A DNA stretch of 64,000 nucleotides from Nematostella vectensis (taxonomy: Eukaryota; Cnidaria; Anthozoa; Actiniaria; Edwardsiidae), in contig NC_064038.1 in assembly GCF_932526225.1 (NCBI RefSeq), positions 3,906,001-3,970,000 on the forward strand, in the 5' to 3' direction. Positions 44,501 to 57,461 of this stretch are shown piece after piece. Each line of letters opens with the position of its first letter. Position 1 is the stretch's first letter. The notes under the pieces were generated by a model. It ran no database searches, had not been told where the DNA came from, and saw only the letters and a list, made by a program, of their open reading frames with translations. The translations under genes were made by a program, and so were the position numbers.

Positions 44501-47500
44501 TATAGGGGGTATTCCCCTGATGACCCATTATAGGGCGTATTCCCCTGATGACCCATTATAGGGTGTATTCACCTGATGACCCATTATAGGGTGTATTCCC
44601 CTGATTACACATTATAGGGCGTATTCCCCTGATGACCCATTATAGGGTGTATTCCCCTGATGACCCATTATAGGGTGTATTCACCTGATGACCCATTATA
44701 GGGTGTATTCCCTTGATGACCCATTATAGGGTGTATTCCCCTGATGACCCATTATAGGGTGTATTCACCTGATGACCCATTATAGGGTGTATTCCCCTGA
44801 TGACCCATTATAGGGTGTATTCCCATGATGACCCATTATAAAGTGCACCCTCCTGATGACCCATTATAGGGTGTATTTCCCTGATGACCCATTATAGGGT
44901 GTATTCACCTGATGACCCATTATAGGGTGTATTTCCCTGATGACCCATTATAGGGTGTATTCCCCTGATGACCCATTATAGGGTGTATTCCCCTGATGAC
45001 CCATTATAGGGTATATTCCCCTGATGACCTATTATAGGGTGTATTCACCTGATGACCCATTATAGGGTGTAATCCCCTGATGACCTATTATAGGGTATAT
45101 TCCCCTGATGACCTATTATAGGGTGTATTCCCCTGATGACCCATTATAGGGTGTATTCACCTGACGACCCATTATAGGGTGTATTCCCCTGATGACCCAT
45201 TATAGGGTGTATTTCCCTGATGACCCATTATAGGGTGTATTCCCCTGATGACCCATTATAGGGTGTATTCCCCTGATGACCCATTATAGGGTGTAATCCC
45301 CTGATGACCCATTATAGGGTGTATTCCCCTGATGACCCATTATAGGGTGCACCCCCCTGATGACCCATTATAGGGCGTATTCCCCTGATGACCCATTATA
45401 GGGTGTATTCCCCTGATGACCCATTATAGGGTGTATTCCCCTGATGACCCATTATAGGGTGTATTCCCCTGATGACCCATTATAGGGTGTATTCCCCTGA
45501 TGACCCATTATAGGGTGTATTCCCCTGATGACCCATTATAGGGTGTATTCCCCTGATGACCCATTATAGGGTGTATTCCCCTGATGACCCATTATAGGGT
45601 GTATTCCCCTGATGACCCATTATAGGGTGTAATCCCCTGATGACCCATTATAGGGTGTATTCCCCTGATGACCCATTATAGGGTGCACCCCCCTGATGAC
45701 CCATTATAGGGCGTATTCCCCTGATGACCCATTATAGGGTGTATTCCCCTGATAACCCATTATAGGGTGTATTCCCCTGATGACCCATTATAGGGTGTAT
45801 TCACCTGATGACCCATTATAGGGTGTATTCCCCTGATAACCCATTATAGGGTGTATTCCCCTGATGACCCATTATAGGGTGTATTCACCTGATGACCCAT
45901 TATAGGGTGTATTCCCCTGATGACCCATTATAGGGTGTATTCCCCTGGTGACCCATTATAGGGTGTATTCCCCTGATGACCCATTATAAAGTGCACCCCC
46001 CTGATGACCCATTATAGGGTGTATTTCCCTGATGACCCATTATAGGGTGTATTCCCCTGATGACCCATTATAGGGTGTATTCCCCTGATGACCCATTATA
46101 GGGCGTATTCACCTGATGACCCATTATAGGGTGTATTCCCCTGATGACCCATTATAGGGTGTATTCACCTGATGACCCATTATAGGGTGTATTCCCCTGA
46201 TGACCCATTATAGGGTGTATTCCCCTGATGACCCATTATAGGGTGTATTCCCCTGATGACCCATTATAGGGTGTAATCCCCTGATGACCCATTATAGGGT
46301 GTATTCACCTGATGACCCATTATAGGGTGTATTCGCCTGATGACCCATTATAGGGTATATTCCCCTGATGACCCATTATAGGGCGTATTCCCCTGATGAC
46401 CCGTTATAGGGTATATTCCCCTGATGACCCATTATAGGGCGTATTCCCCTGATGACCCATTATAGGGTGTATTCACCTGATGACCCATTATAGGGTGTAT
46501 TCCCCTGATGACCCATTATAGGGTGTATTCCCCTGATGACCCATTATAGGGCGTATTCCCCTGATGACCCATTATAGGGTGTATTCCCCTGATGACCCAT
46601 TATAGGGTGTATTCACCTGATGACCCATTATAGGGTGTATTCCCCTGATGACCCATTATAGGGGGTATTCACCTGATGACCCATTATAGGGTGTATTCCC
46701 ATGATGACCCATTATAGGGTATATTCACCTGATGACCCATTATAGGCCTTTTCCCCTGATGACCCATTATAGGGTGTATTCCCCTGACGACCCATTATAG
46801 GGGGTATTCCCCTGATGACCCATTATAGGGCGTATTCCCCTGATGACCCATTATAGGGTGTATTCACCTGATGACCCATTATAGGGTGTATTCCCCTGAT
46901 TACACATTATAGGGCGTATTCCCCTGATGACCCATTATAGGGTGTATTCCCCTGATGACCCATTATAGGGTGTATTCACCTGATGACCCATTATAGGGTG
47001 TATTCCCCTGATGACCCATTATAGGGTGTATTCCCCTGATGACCCATTATAGGGTGTATTCACCTGATGACCCATTATAGGGTGTATTCCCCTGATGACC
47101 CATTATAGGGTGTATTCCCATGATGACCCATTATAAAGTGCACCCTCCTGATGACCCATTATAGGGTGTATTTCCCTGATGACCCATTATAGGGTGTATT
47201 CACCTGATGACCCATTATAGGGTGTATTTCCCTGATGACCCATTATAGGGTGTATTCCCCTGATGACCCATTATAGGGTGTATTCCCCTGATGACCCATT
47301 ATAGGGTATATTCCCCTGATGACCTATTATAGGGTGTATTCACCTGATGACCCATTATAGGGTGTAATCCCCTGATGACCTATCATAGGGTATATTCCCC
47401 TGATGACCTATTATAGGGTGTATTCCCCTGATGACCCATTATAGGGTGTATTCACCTGACGACCCATTATAGGGTGTATTCCCCTGATGACCCATTATAG

Positions 47501-49375
47501 GGTGTATTTCCCTGATGACCCATTATAGGGTGTATTCCCCTGATGACCCATTATAGGGTGTATTCCCCTGATGACCCATTATAGGGTGTAATCCCCTGAT
47601 GACCCATTATAGGGTGTATTCCCCTGATGACCCATTATAGGGTGCACCCCCCTGATGACCCATTATAGGGCGTATTCCCCTGATGACCCATTATAGGGTG
47701 TATTCCCCTGATGACCCATTATAGGGTGTATTCCCCTGATGACCCATTATAGGGTGTATTCCCCTGATGACCCATTATAGGGTGTATTCCCCTGATGACC
47801 CATTATAGGGTATATTCCCCTGATGACCCATTATAGGGTGTATTCCCCTGATGACCCATTATAGGGTGTATTCCCCTGATGACCCATTATAGGGTGTATT
47901 CCCCTGATGACCCATTATAGGGTGTAATCCCCTGATGACCCATTATAGGGTGTATTCCCCTGATGACCCATTATAGGGTGCACCCCCCTGATGACCCATT
48001 ATAGGGCGTATTCCCCTGATGACCCATTATAGGGTGTATTCCCCTGATGACCCATTATAGGGTGTAATCCCCTGATGACCCATTATAGGGTGTATTCCCC
48101 TGATGACCCATTATAGGGTGTATTTCCCTGATGACCCATTATAGGGTGTATTCCCCTGATGACCCATTGTAGGGTGTAATCCCCTGATGACCCATTATAG
48201 GGTGTATTCCCCTGATGACCCATTATAGGGTGCACCCCCCTGATGACCCATTATAGGGCGTATTCCCCTGATGACCCATTATAGGGTGTATTCCCCTGAT
48301 GACCCATTATAGGGTGTAATCCCCTGATGACCTATTATAGGGTGTATTCCCCTGATGACCCATTATAGGGTGTATTCCCCTGATGACCCATTATAGGGTA
48401 TATTCCCCTGATGACCCATTATAGTGTGTATTCCCCTGATGACCCATTATAGGGTGTATTCCCCTGATGACCCATTATAGGGTGTATTCCCCTGATGACC
48501 CATTATAGGGTGTATTCCCCTGATGACCCATTATAGGGTGTAATCCCCTGATGACCCATTATAGGGTGTATTCCCCTGATGACCCATTATAGGGTGCACC
48601 CCCCTGATGACCCATTATAGGGTGTATTCCCCTGATGACCCATTATAGGGTGTAATCCCCTGATGACCCATTATAGGGTGTATTCCCCTGATGACCCATT
48701 ATAGGGTGTATTTCTCTGATGACCCATTATAGGGTGTATTCCCCTGATGACCCATTATAGGGTGTAATCCCCTGATGACCCATTATAGGGTGTATTCCCC
48801 TGATGACCCATTATAGGGTGCACCCCCCTGATGACCCATTATAGGGCGTATTCCCCTGATGACCCATTATAGGGTGTATTCCCCTGATGACCCATTATAG
48901 GGTGTAATCCCCTGATGACCCATTATAGGGTGTATTCCCCTGATGACCCATTATAGGGTGTATTCCCCTGATGACCCATTATAGGGTATATTCCCCTGAT
49001 GACCCATTATAGGGTGTATTCCCCTGATGACCCATTATAGGGTGTATTCCCCTGATGACCCATTATAGGGTGTATTCCCCTGATGACCCATTATAGGGTG
49101 TATTCCCCTGATGACCCATTATAGGGTGTAATCCCCTGATGACCCATTATAGGGTGTATTCCCCTGATGACCCATTATAGGGTGCACCCCCCTGATGACC
49201 CATTATAGGGCGTATTCCCCTGATGACCCATTATAGGGGGTATTCACCTGATGACCCATTATAGGGTGTATTCCCATGATGACCCATTATAGGGCGTATT
49301 ACCCTGATGACCCATCATAGTGTGCATTACCCTGATTCATCTATTATAAGGTGCAAGCTCCATAAACCATTATAA
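38540..49375. repeat. 10.8-kb satellite of 28-bp units with higher-order structure
   Basis: About 385 tandem units of 28 bp, consensus CCCCTGATGACCCATTATAG plus ggtgtatt. Units are degenerate at both ends (38540-38690 and 49290-49375) and homogeneous inside. Rare variants recur at ~2296 bp (82 units): ccctaatgacc at 39569 and 41865; ccctggtgacc at 41361, 43646 and 45942. The variant ctgattacac at 44601 and 46896 is 2295 bp apart because of a 1-bp indel. A finer period, 336 bp (12 units), marks the ggtgcaccccc variant at 47641 and 47977. There is no coding capacity. Confidence 0.97.
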
Positions 49376-49689
49376 TTTAGCCCTAGAATAAAATCAGGGG
49401 GTACAATGTGAAAGCCTCCAGTAGTTATTTTTCTTTGAGACCTTGGATAAGTTGTTCAGTTTCATTTCTCTACTTTTCCCTTTAAAATATAACATTCCAC
49501 GCACAGGCATGAATTGCTTTAACACAAGTACACAATTTCTATTTACATTTATTTTTCATTTTCAACTCAGCAGCCTTTCCTTGGTGTCTAAGGTTCTCAA
49601 ACCAAAAAATACAGGTATTACACCCAGGGCAGGTGTACACAAGACCCTCATACTAAAAATTTAATGTTGTACAAGGAAAAAAATGGCAG

Positions 49690-50160
49690 CTTAGTTGTTT
49701 CTTCTGCGATAGTCTCTTCACTGTCACAGTCTTTTATTGTCATGGTATCTATATCATCACAGTGTCTGAATTGTCACAGTCTCTATATTGTCATGGTCTC
49801 TTCATTGCAATGGTCTCTTCATTGCAATGGTCTCTTAATTGTCACTGTGTTTTTATTGTCAAAGTCTCTTAATTGTCACGGTCTCTTAATTGTCAAAGTC
49901 TCTTAATTGTCACTGTCTCTTAATTGTCAAAGTCTCTTAATTGTCACGGTCTCTTAATTGTCAAAGTCTCTTAATTGTCACTGTGTTTTTATTGTCAAAG
50001 TCTCTTAATTGTCAAAGTCTCTTTATTGTCATGTTCTCTATATTGTCATGGTCCCTTCATTGTTACGGTCTCTTCTTTGTCACAGTCTCCTCATTGCAAC
50101 AGTCTATTGGTTGCCATGATCTCTTGGTTGCCATGGTATCTTTGTTGTCATGCCTCTCTT
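49690..50160. repeat. 17-bp minisatellite downstream of SUGP1
   Basis: About 27 units such as attgtcaaagtctctta and attgtcacggtctctta, with looser units at both ends. It starts ~18 bp beyond the SUGP1 stop codon and therefore probably lies in its 3' UTR. Confidence 0.9.
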
Positions 50161-50177
50161 CATTGCATTTTGGACTA

Positions 50178-53100
50178 TCAGTAGTAAGGTCTACGAGGGT
50201 TATTCTGAAAGATAAAAATCACAAGTAAACAGATATATTTTTCACTATTTTCAATTAGACAAACAAAAAGCAAATCTGTTCAAATTGCACAGGATTCAGA
50301 AGGTCGGATATTGTTATATGAGAGAGAATAGGTAATTGGGAAGTGTGTGGATGGAGGAGCATGCAGAATGGAGATTGAGGAGGGGGGTGGTAGAGGGTAT
50401 GAAGAATGGTGAACAGGGAGGGGCAGAGAAGCATAGGGATGGATGGAGGCATTGAGAAGGGGGGTGGGGGAGGGGGGATAGATAGAGAGATACTCACTAG
50501 TGGGTTTGGCCTGAACTTGTATGCTAGCATCATTCTCTTGCGGTACATCTCAAACTCATCATCTTGTTCTTCTATCTCTCCCACAGGAGCCTCTCCCAGA
50601 CCACCTATTTCCCCTGGAGTACGGCCCCTTCAATCAAATAATTAATTATAATGTAATCAAGGGAATGATTGCAACCAAGTTCTCTAAACTATTTCATAGC
50701 ACCATGCCAATTATTTATCTATATAGATATTGTTACAGCAGAGCCAAAGTTCACTCTATGTTGTATCAATCAAAAGTAACAAGAGGTTATCAGGTTCAAT
50801 AACTCTTTGTTTGCTGGAGGGTCATTAATCATGTTCACACACAAGCTTATACACTTTTCTGTGCATGCACAGGCTCACAGCACATGACTAAAGCTGTGAT
50901 TTGTGAAATATTTCAAAAATTAAGAAAATACTCACTCTTCAATAGGAGTTGTAATTCATTGCCTTTTTGAATCAAGACCTCTCCCCTCCTCAGGACCTCA
51001 GAGTACTATTCATTTGTCAATAGGCACTGTAATTCATTCTCCTTTTGAACCTATACCTCCCCCCTCTTCAGGTTCTCTGCTTCTTACTCTTCAGGAGCTC
51101 TCCTTACTACTCTCACACACTACAGTACGTACTTGTCAATAGGTGCTGTAATTCCTTGACCTTTTGAACCAAGACCTTTCCCCTCTTCCCATCCAGCCTT
51201 TTTTAGCATCTGGTAACCAATGTTGTCCTCTGTCAGCTTGAACTCCGCATAGTCTGACAAGTCGATGTCCTCCAGACCCTTCTCTCCCTTGACTTGCTTT
51301 ACTTTGGCAATAAATTTCTTCAGTTCATCAGGGGGAAGAAAGTCACCTATGTGGTGCTTGCCCTGTGCCTGCTCTGTGAGTTTTTTCGCTTCCTCTGAGA
51401 GAAGAACAAAATGGAAAATTACTTAAACATATTTCTTTTTATTGGTCAGGACTTTTTTTCTGTGAAAAAAACTTGACTATATGACTCAAAAGAATTTTAT
51501 TAAATTGTAATTTAGGGGGGAGCCTTGGGGGACTAATTACCGCAATGCAGCACATAAAATTCGGAAATATTGCAAACTGCACAGGAGGTTATAAAGAGCA
51601 TGCACAACACCCCAACCTTTTTTCAGGTTTCATTATCCTGTACTATGGTCAAATCCCGCGCACTGCAGGACTAATAAACACCACAACCTTTTTTCAGGTT
51701 TCATCATCCTGTACTATGGTCAAATCCCGCACACTGCAGGACTAATAAACACAACATTATTTTATTTTTTACCGCAATACTGCTGTTTAAAAAGCAAAAT
51801 CTTGAATCTTGCAGTGTTTTGAAATACTGCATCATTGTCCGTTCTTGGCTCTTTTACTACAATATCGTACAAAAGAGGCCAATATCGCAATACCTCAAAA
51901 CCCACGTCCCCTCTTATTTGGTGGCCAGTAAAGCTAATTTCCTGTTGTTTTAAAATAGCTACATTCAATGCAATAATTAACCATCAATGGTGAGAAGCGG
52001 TTTCCCATCCTTGAGGAGCAGGACAAATATAACTTGACATTAGCCTGGGTGATATGGTTACATGTTATGAAAGAGATAATTTTAATCTGTCATGAAACCA
52101 ATTAAAGAGACAAACATATAATATCTCACCAGCTGTTTTCCACATTTCCATCTTCCTCCTCTTGTGCTCCCATGTTCCTTCTTCATCGATCTCCTCATCA
52201 GAATCATACTCATACTTGGGCTTGTTAGCTTTGGCACTAGCTGCCGCTTTAGCTGCAGCCCTCTTAGCCAGGATGCGGAAATAGACTGATTGAATCTAGA
52301 GGATGCAAACAGGAATGCGATGACTCAAAGCAATCAATGTGTACAGTAGTTTCAGAAAATATCCAAATATCCATACCCCTCCCCCTTGAGAGGATTGGAA
52401 ATTCCAGGGGGTGGGGGGTTCAAACACCCAGTAATTTCCAGGGGGGGGGGGGGTAAATGCCCTTTTTCCTTAACAGTAACTGTATTTTTTTTCAGGGGGT
52501 TGGAAATTCCAGAGGGATGGGGGGTCATACCTCCGGGGGTATGGATATTTTCTGGAACTACACAATACTCATACAGGGCTTCTGGAATTACGCAGAAAAA
52601 AAACCAAAATTACGTGGGACTTTTTGCACAATTACGCGCTAACTTACGCAGAAATTTAATGATTACATGCTAAATTACGCAGGATTGTGCAATACATTTT
52701 TCTATAAAAATCAAAATTTTGCGGGATTTTTTTACTTAATTATGCACTAATTTAAACGGAATATCAACTGATATGCCTAAACTACATTTTGTACTGAAGG
52801 AAAGCTTGAAATAACTTGAAAAAGTTTATTTTTTGCATGAAAATATCTTAGGCGAGTGTCCATTGGCTCTAGCCACCAGCCAATTAAAAATGGTATTCTA
52901 TTATTAGTCCTAGGCCTTCGCAGTTTAGCAAAAAAACACCTAGTCATTTTATTTGTTGTTTTCGAATTCGGTTCAAAATATTGCACTCTTACGAAGAATA
53001 TCTGCCTTTTTTACCAGAAATAGAGGTAAGAACCCTAAAAAAACACATCAGCTGTGCACTTAAATGTTTTGTCTTTCAAAATTTAGCCAAATTACGCGGA

Positions 53101-56100
53101 AATTTGTCGATTATGCGGATAACGCGGAGAAAGCCAAATTATGCGCTTCCGCAGAAGTGTGTAATTCCAGAAGCCCTGCTCATACACAAACAGTAGAATT
53201 AAATTACACACAGAAAGAAATACTGGCTTAGGTTGAATCATGTATAAATAGAGGTTATTGAACAGTTAATTGTGTAATATGGCCACATATTTTTTTAAAG
53301 CTCAGCATCCATAAAATACAGCTAAATGTATTATATGACAAAAACAGACTCAAAGTACTTTAAAGAAGGGCCTGTGGTATAGAAGGTGTAAAACTGGGCC
53401 AATATATTATTTTCGCCAGACCAAGTGCTGGGCTGCTATTTTCTATTTGCCCGCCCAGAGCCTCCTCGCTTCGTTCTTGGCAGCATTTTGGCTGGGCATC
53501 ACTGGAGGAGATAAGTCTGGAGGCTCTGATACCCAGGGTTCTGATTTACTCAATTATTAAAAAAAGGTCTTATATTTTTTCTTTTAATTACAGTACCGCT
53601 CGCGAACATAGGGACACTGTTTGCGAAACTTTCGCGAAATTTGCAAACATATAGACTATTCGCGAACAGATGCAAAATAAACGGTTTGACGAACAGTAAC
53701 GTGTGATCCAGGGCTTAATAACAGCTAGAACAGCGAGAAGCCATTTATTTGACAAAGACTTCGAAGGATATCAAGCGATCGGCATTCCTTCTCCCGTGTT
53801 TATAACAAGTATTTGTCAAATAGAATTTCAAAATTCTTCGCTAGCAGTTTTCACACATTCGAAAATCATTGAAGAACATCAAGCGACTGCATTCCGATCG
53901 CTTGTTGGACATGGCATTGTGTGTAATACAAGTATTTGTTAAAGAAATGGCTTCCCACTGCTCAAAAGTATTCACTAGCAGTTGTCACATTCCACAATCT
54001 TCAAAGAATATCAAGCGATAGACATTCCTTCCCTCTTCGAGGCAAGCTTTTGAGGATGAACTAACTAACTTTTTTGCCTGTGTCTGCCCTCGTAAATCCA
54101 CGATCGAATCCTTCGCATGCTTTGGCTTTCATCCGCTATCTTAATCGTCTTTATTTCTCAAACTTGAAAGTGTCTTGTCTACAAATAATTAAACTGAAGG
54201 CATATAAGACTATAACTGAATTTGTTGTTTCTGATTTTAACGATAACCATAGCTCTCAGCTGACTTTTACATGAACAATTTATTTGAATCGCTTTCAGAA
54301 CTCATGTATGTATTTTAAGTGAGTATCAGTAAGTCTTCCGTTACACGGTACGAGTTCCCGTTTGTCAAACGGTTTGTCCCGGCTGTTCGCTAACGCCGTT
54401 CGCGAATTTCGCGAACATATGTCCGAGAGCGGTACTGTGGTTGTTTTTTTTTGTTTCGGTAAATAGGCAACACCTACTCTTACTGTCGAATCCGTTGTAT
54501 TGCGACCCCCGTTTTCAAACCACGATTTGTTTTGGTTTTCTGTTCTGTCAGAAAAACCATTCTGAGCTAATCAAAGTCTTGCTTTGTGCACTTTCCTGGC
54601 TATCCTCTGGACGAAAATCAGACAGAAAGCAGACAAGTCGCGACAGAAAGCCAGGCAACTGCACTAGGCGAGAGATGGCAAGAATCTGATTGGCTAAGAA
54701 TAACTTGACTGGTGGAACAGAAAATCCCAAACGACAAAAACAAATCGATGTTTTGAAAATGCTGCGTTGCGATACAATGAATTCGACAGTAAGTAATAAG
54801 CTCTGCTTATCTTATTTGCAGTCTCCATCTTCCTTCACTCCAAGTTCATTACCTCTTCTTGTTCTTTTCTCTGCCTTTCTCTCTCGTTAATCTCCTCCTG
54901 ACTCATACCGATACTGTGCTCTAGTGCCAAAGATGCCGCAATTCTTGCTGCCTCTATTGCTGCAGGGTCCAGAACTTTGAGAGGTGCTGGTGATTTAGCA
55001 GCAGAAGATCCACGTTCAGTTGTTTCTCCCCAGCGGCTTTTTCGTTTTCTTTTTCTCTCAACAGAGCCAGAGGGGTTTGCACTACAGGGACACAATAACA
55101 AGATGAGTTTAGATTAGATTTAAGTTGACAGGTGACTTGTATAGATCTTCCCCTTCCCATAGCCTGTTCCATGGAAAAGAGTGTGTGGTGCCTTATGGGT
55201 ACGAAAGGGGGCAAGGCCAGAATATCATATTTGATGATGATATTTTCATAGTAAATAAAACATTAAAAAAATTCTTGAAAAAGTTATTGTAGGTCAAAAA
55301 CATTGACAAAGAAATAGGGGTTATTTGCTGTGTTACCGTGACAGCTAAAAAAAATGAATACTATTTTATTCAAAATAGATCATGTTTATTTTTGGTAATT
55401 TTTTTCCTGCAAGGCGCGAACATCATATTTGATGATTATATTTTTGAGAGTACACTGAGTGAAGTTGGCTAATCAAACTTTCCCCCTTTCATACCGGCAC
55501 TGCACACTTTTATCTATGGAACGGGCTAAGAATATACAGTTCTTAAAACTGCTATCCCCAGGTGGACTCCCCTCAGATCAAACTGAGCTGATCTTACTCT
55601 TTCCTGGGATATAAAGGGACTACACTCAGATATCCCACCCTGGGATATCAAATTCTTCCCAAAGATGACTTCCCTCAGATCCAACAGAGCTTATGAACTG
55701 TATATTTCTTCCCTCAGGTAAGACTCATCAGCTTCTTCTCTGAGGTATACAACTCTTGAAAACACTATTTGCTCAGATATAGCTCCATAAATAAAATCCT
55801 GTCATTTAAAAGTACCTGTTACTTGGTCCATCTCTACTGGTAGATGGTAGTCCAGGCGTGCTGGAGCCCATGAGCACATGAGGAGGTGGACGAGGAGTCT
55901 GTACTTCTGAAGGGGGAACTTAATGACAAGCCATAAGACAAAGCCAGCAGAGAACAGTATACTGCTGTTTGCTAGCCAGAACAACCAAACAAACATAACG
56001 ATGGGAATTTAGTACTAGATACAGTATAACCCCATAAGTCATAAGACAAAGCAAGCAGAGAACAGTTTACTAATGAAACAAACACAACGATAGGAGTTTA

Positions 56101-57461
56101 GTACTAGATATTACCCCACAAGTCATAAGACAAGGCCAGCATAGAAGAGTATGCTGCCGTATGTTAGCCAAAACAACCAGAACAACAGGTGCTATCAAAT
56201 ACAGAAAATTTGGCCACTTTTGCCCTTGGGTCGTAAAACATTGAAGAAATTGTAGGACAAAGTTCTTGCATTCCAACACATCGGCGAATAAATACTATTT
56301 CTTTCAAAATAGATAAGAGCAAAAACTTGTAGCTGGAATAAAAATAACAAAGTGACAAAAAATGAAATAGGTACGAACTAACACAATCACCTCATTAATT
56401 TTTTTAGACGATTTATTACTTGATATTTTGTTTTATTAAGACAAAGCAATATATAACTGAAATAAATAACATTTCCAGTATATCAAATGGTCCTTAAAAT
56501 TTCACAGTTGCCCTTGAATAATTGCTTCTCAGCCAACTGTTTTTTTTTTGTACAATTTCTCATCATTTGATACAGTATTTTCTGGCAATATCCTAGCTGA
56601 CAGAAGAAATTTATTTACTAATTATCGCCTGTTGTTATTAAGCAGGTTATCACTAGTTTTACTTTTGGTCATTTTTTCCATTATTATTTCGCCTGCATTA
56701 CTTGTTATATGTACTTTGCGAATCACTCTAAATTATGATTACGGCTGAGTTCACCAGAACGGCTTCCTAGCTCTTTGCAATGTTAAATGAGGAGCAACTA
56801 AAGAATAAAGGGCCAATGGAGCTTCACACCTCAATTTCTATGGAACGAGCCAGTAAATACAATAAAAATGCAAATAAGTAAGTTTGGATTGGGCCCTGAA
56901 TTCTTTAGTAAGCTCAATGATTGGGGATTGATGAATATAAACTTATTTGTCTAATTTTTACGAAATTATAAAATCTAGTGTTCCCTGAAGGTCGGGTATC
57001 TAGACACCATGATATAAAATATAGTAATATAAGAACTTATTACTTAATCAAGTTAAATGAGTAAGTAAAAGTTATGCAGTATCAATCAAATTACCATCAA
57101 TGTTGTCTTCTTTCTCAAACACATCTCCAAGATTAGATGTAGTTGGTTTTGGGGTCGTAGGCTTTCTCAAAGTTGACATTTTTATACTGAGTGCAGGTCT
57201 ATTGTTACTGCTTGTCTGAGATGAGGGTGTCGTATTTTTGTTCGTGTTTTGTTGCATAGCTTTGAATCTTGCAAGAAAGCTACCGTCGTTAGTGAACATG
57301 CTCGAATTCGACGCAGCATGTTCGTTTGATTTTGCTGGTTCTGGCTGTGGCGATTGTTGGTCTTTTTCTTTCTTTTTTTGCTGTAATCTTTGTAATAACT
57401 CTTGTTTTTTTTCTTCTACAGTTTTTGTCTGGTTTGATATTCCCCACGCTCTCGACGCCAT
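50178..57461 (-). CDS. SUGP1: SUGP1-like G-patch splicing factor, apparently without SURP domains
   Basis: Seven coding exons on the minus strand: 57461-57095, 55918-55816, 55081-54853, 52295-52130, 51394-51133, 50627-50498, 50204-50178. Phases match (1,2,0,1,2,0) and give 427 aa. Family marks in order: MASRAWGI and a Lys/Glu/Gln helix, [14 protein letters not shown], the nuclear-signal-like KRKRKSRWG (~160), [18 protein letters not shown] (~262), [14 protein letters not shown] (~300), a G-patch from ~345 ([18 protein letters not shown]), and the conserved end [22 protein letters not shown] plus [12 protein letters not shown]1 works in the spliceosome, where its G-patch recruits and activates a DEAH helicase during branch-site recognition. 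The two SURP modules of the human protein should lie between ~130 and 160 but no SURP-like exon is visible. It shares a divergent promoter region with PTPN9. Confidence 0.93.
50936..51190. repeat. Three tandem copies of the SUGP1 exon 5 end
   Basis: The true exon 5 end (51133-51190) and two intronic copies (~51012-51075 and ~50942-50995) share caataggtgctgtaattc and ccttttgaaccaagacct. Read on the minus strand, both copies carry a TGA inside the G-patch frame, so they are not usable coding sequence. The distal copy still ends in a GTGAGT donor. Confidence 0.82.
51611..51748. repeat. Two tandem copies of a ~69-bp sequence in SUGP1 intron 4
   Basis: The phrase caaccttttttcaggtttca...actgcaggactaataaacac appears twice with three or four differences. 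No coding role seen. Confidence 0.88.
52574..53178. mobile_element. 605-bp MITE with 17-bp terminal repeats in SUGP1 intron 3
   Basis: Left end cagggcttctggaattac and right end gtaattccagaagccctg are exact reverse complements. The target duplication ctcata lies at 52568-52573 and 53179-53184. The interior is AT-rich, full of attacgc / gcggaaatt motifs, and has no transposase frame. Confidence 0.85.
53590..54438. mobile_element. 849-bp inverted-repeat element, possibly pogo/Tigger-like
   Basis: Left end acagtaccgctcgcgaacat, right end atgttcgc-type sequence reading atatgtccgagagcggtactgt, complementary over ~20 bp with two mismatches. The left flank is TA, the right TG, so a TA duplication may be decayed. 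CAGTACC-type termini recall pogo/Tigger elements. Internal tandem motifs (tatcaagcga...gcattcc) are repeated three times. No transposase frame. Confidence 0.65.
55930..56190. repeat. Three imperfect tandem copies in SUGP1 intron 1
   Basis: The sequence cataagacaaagccagcaga followed by gaacagtatactgctg...tagtactagata occurs at ~55930, ~56040 and ~56125, with 85-110-bp spacing. It lies immediately upstream, in gene orientation, of the exon 2 acceptor. Confidence 0.75.

Noticed and set aside
38540-49375. Regular 28-bp repeats that look like a CRISPR array
   Set aside because: There are no unique spacers: the units are directly adjacent, and the surroundings are animal genes.
49443-50228. Three plus-strand frames rich in Leu/Ser/Val
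   Set aside because: Most lie in the 17-bp array after SUGP1 and have no domain or splice support.
55919-57094. Search for SURP exons of SUGP1 in this intron
   Set aside because: Reading the minus strand gave no conserved SURP phrases; the open frames present (56070-56358) are hydrophobic and overlap tandem copies.
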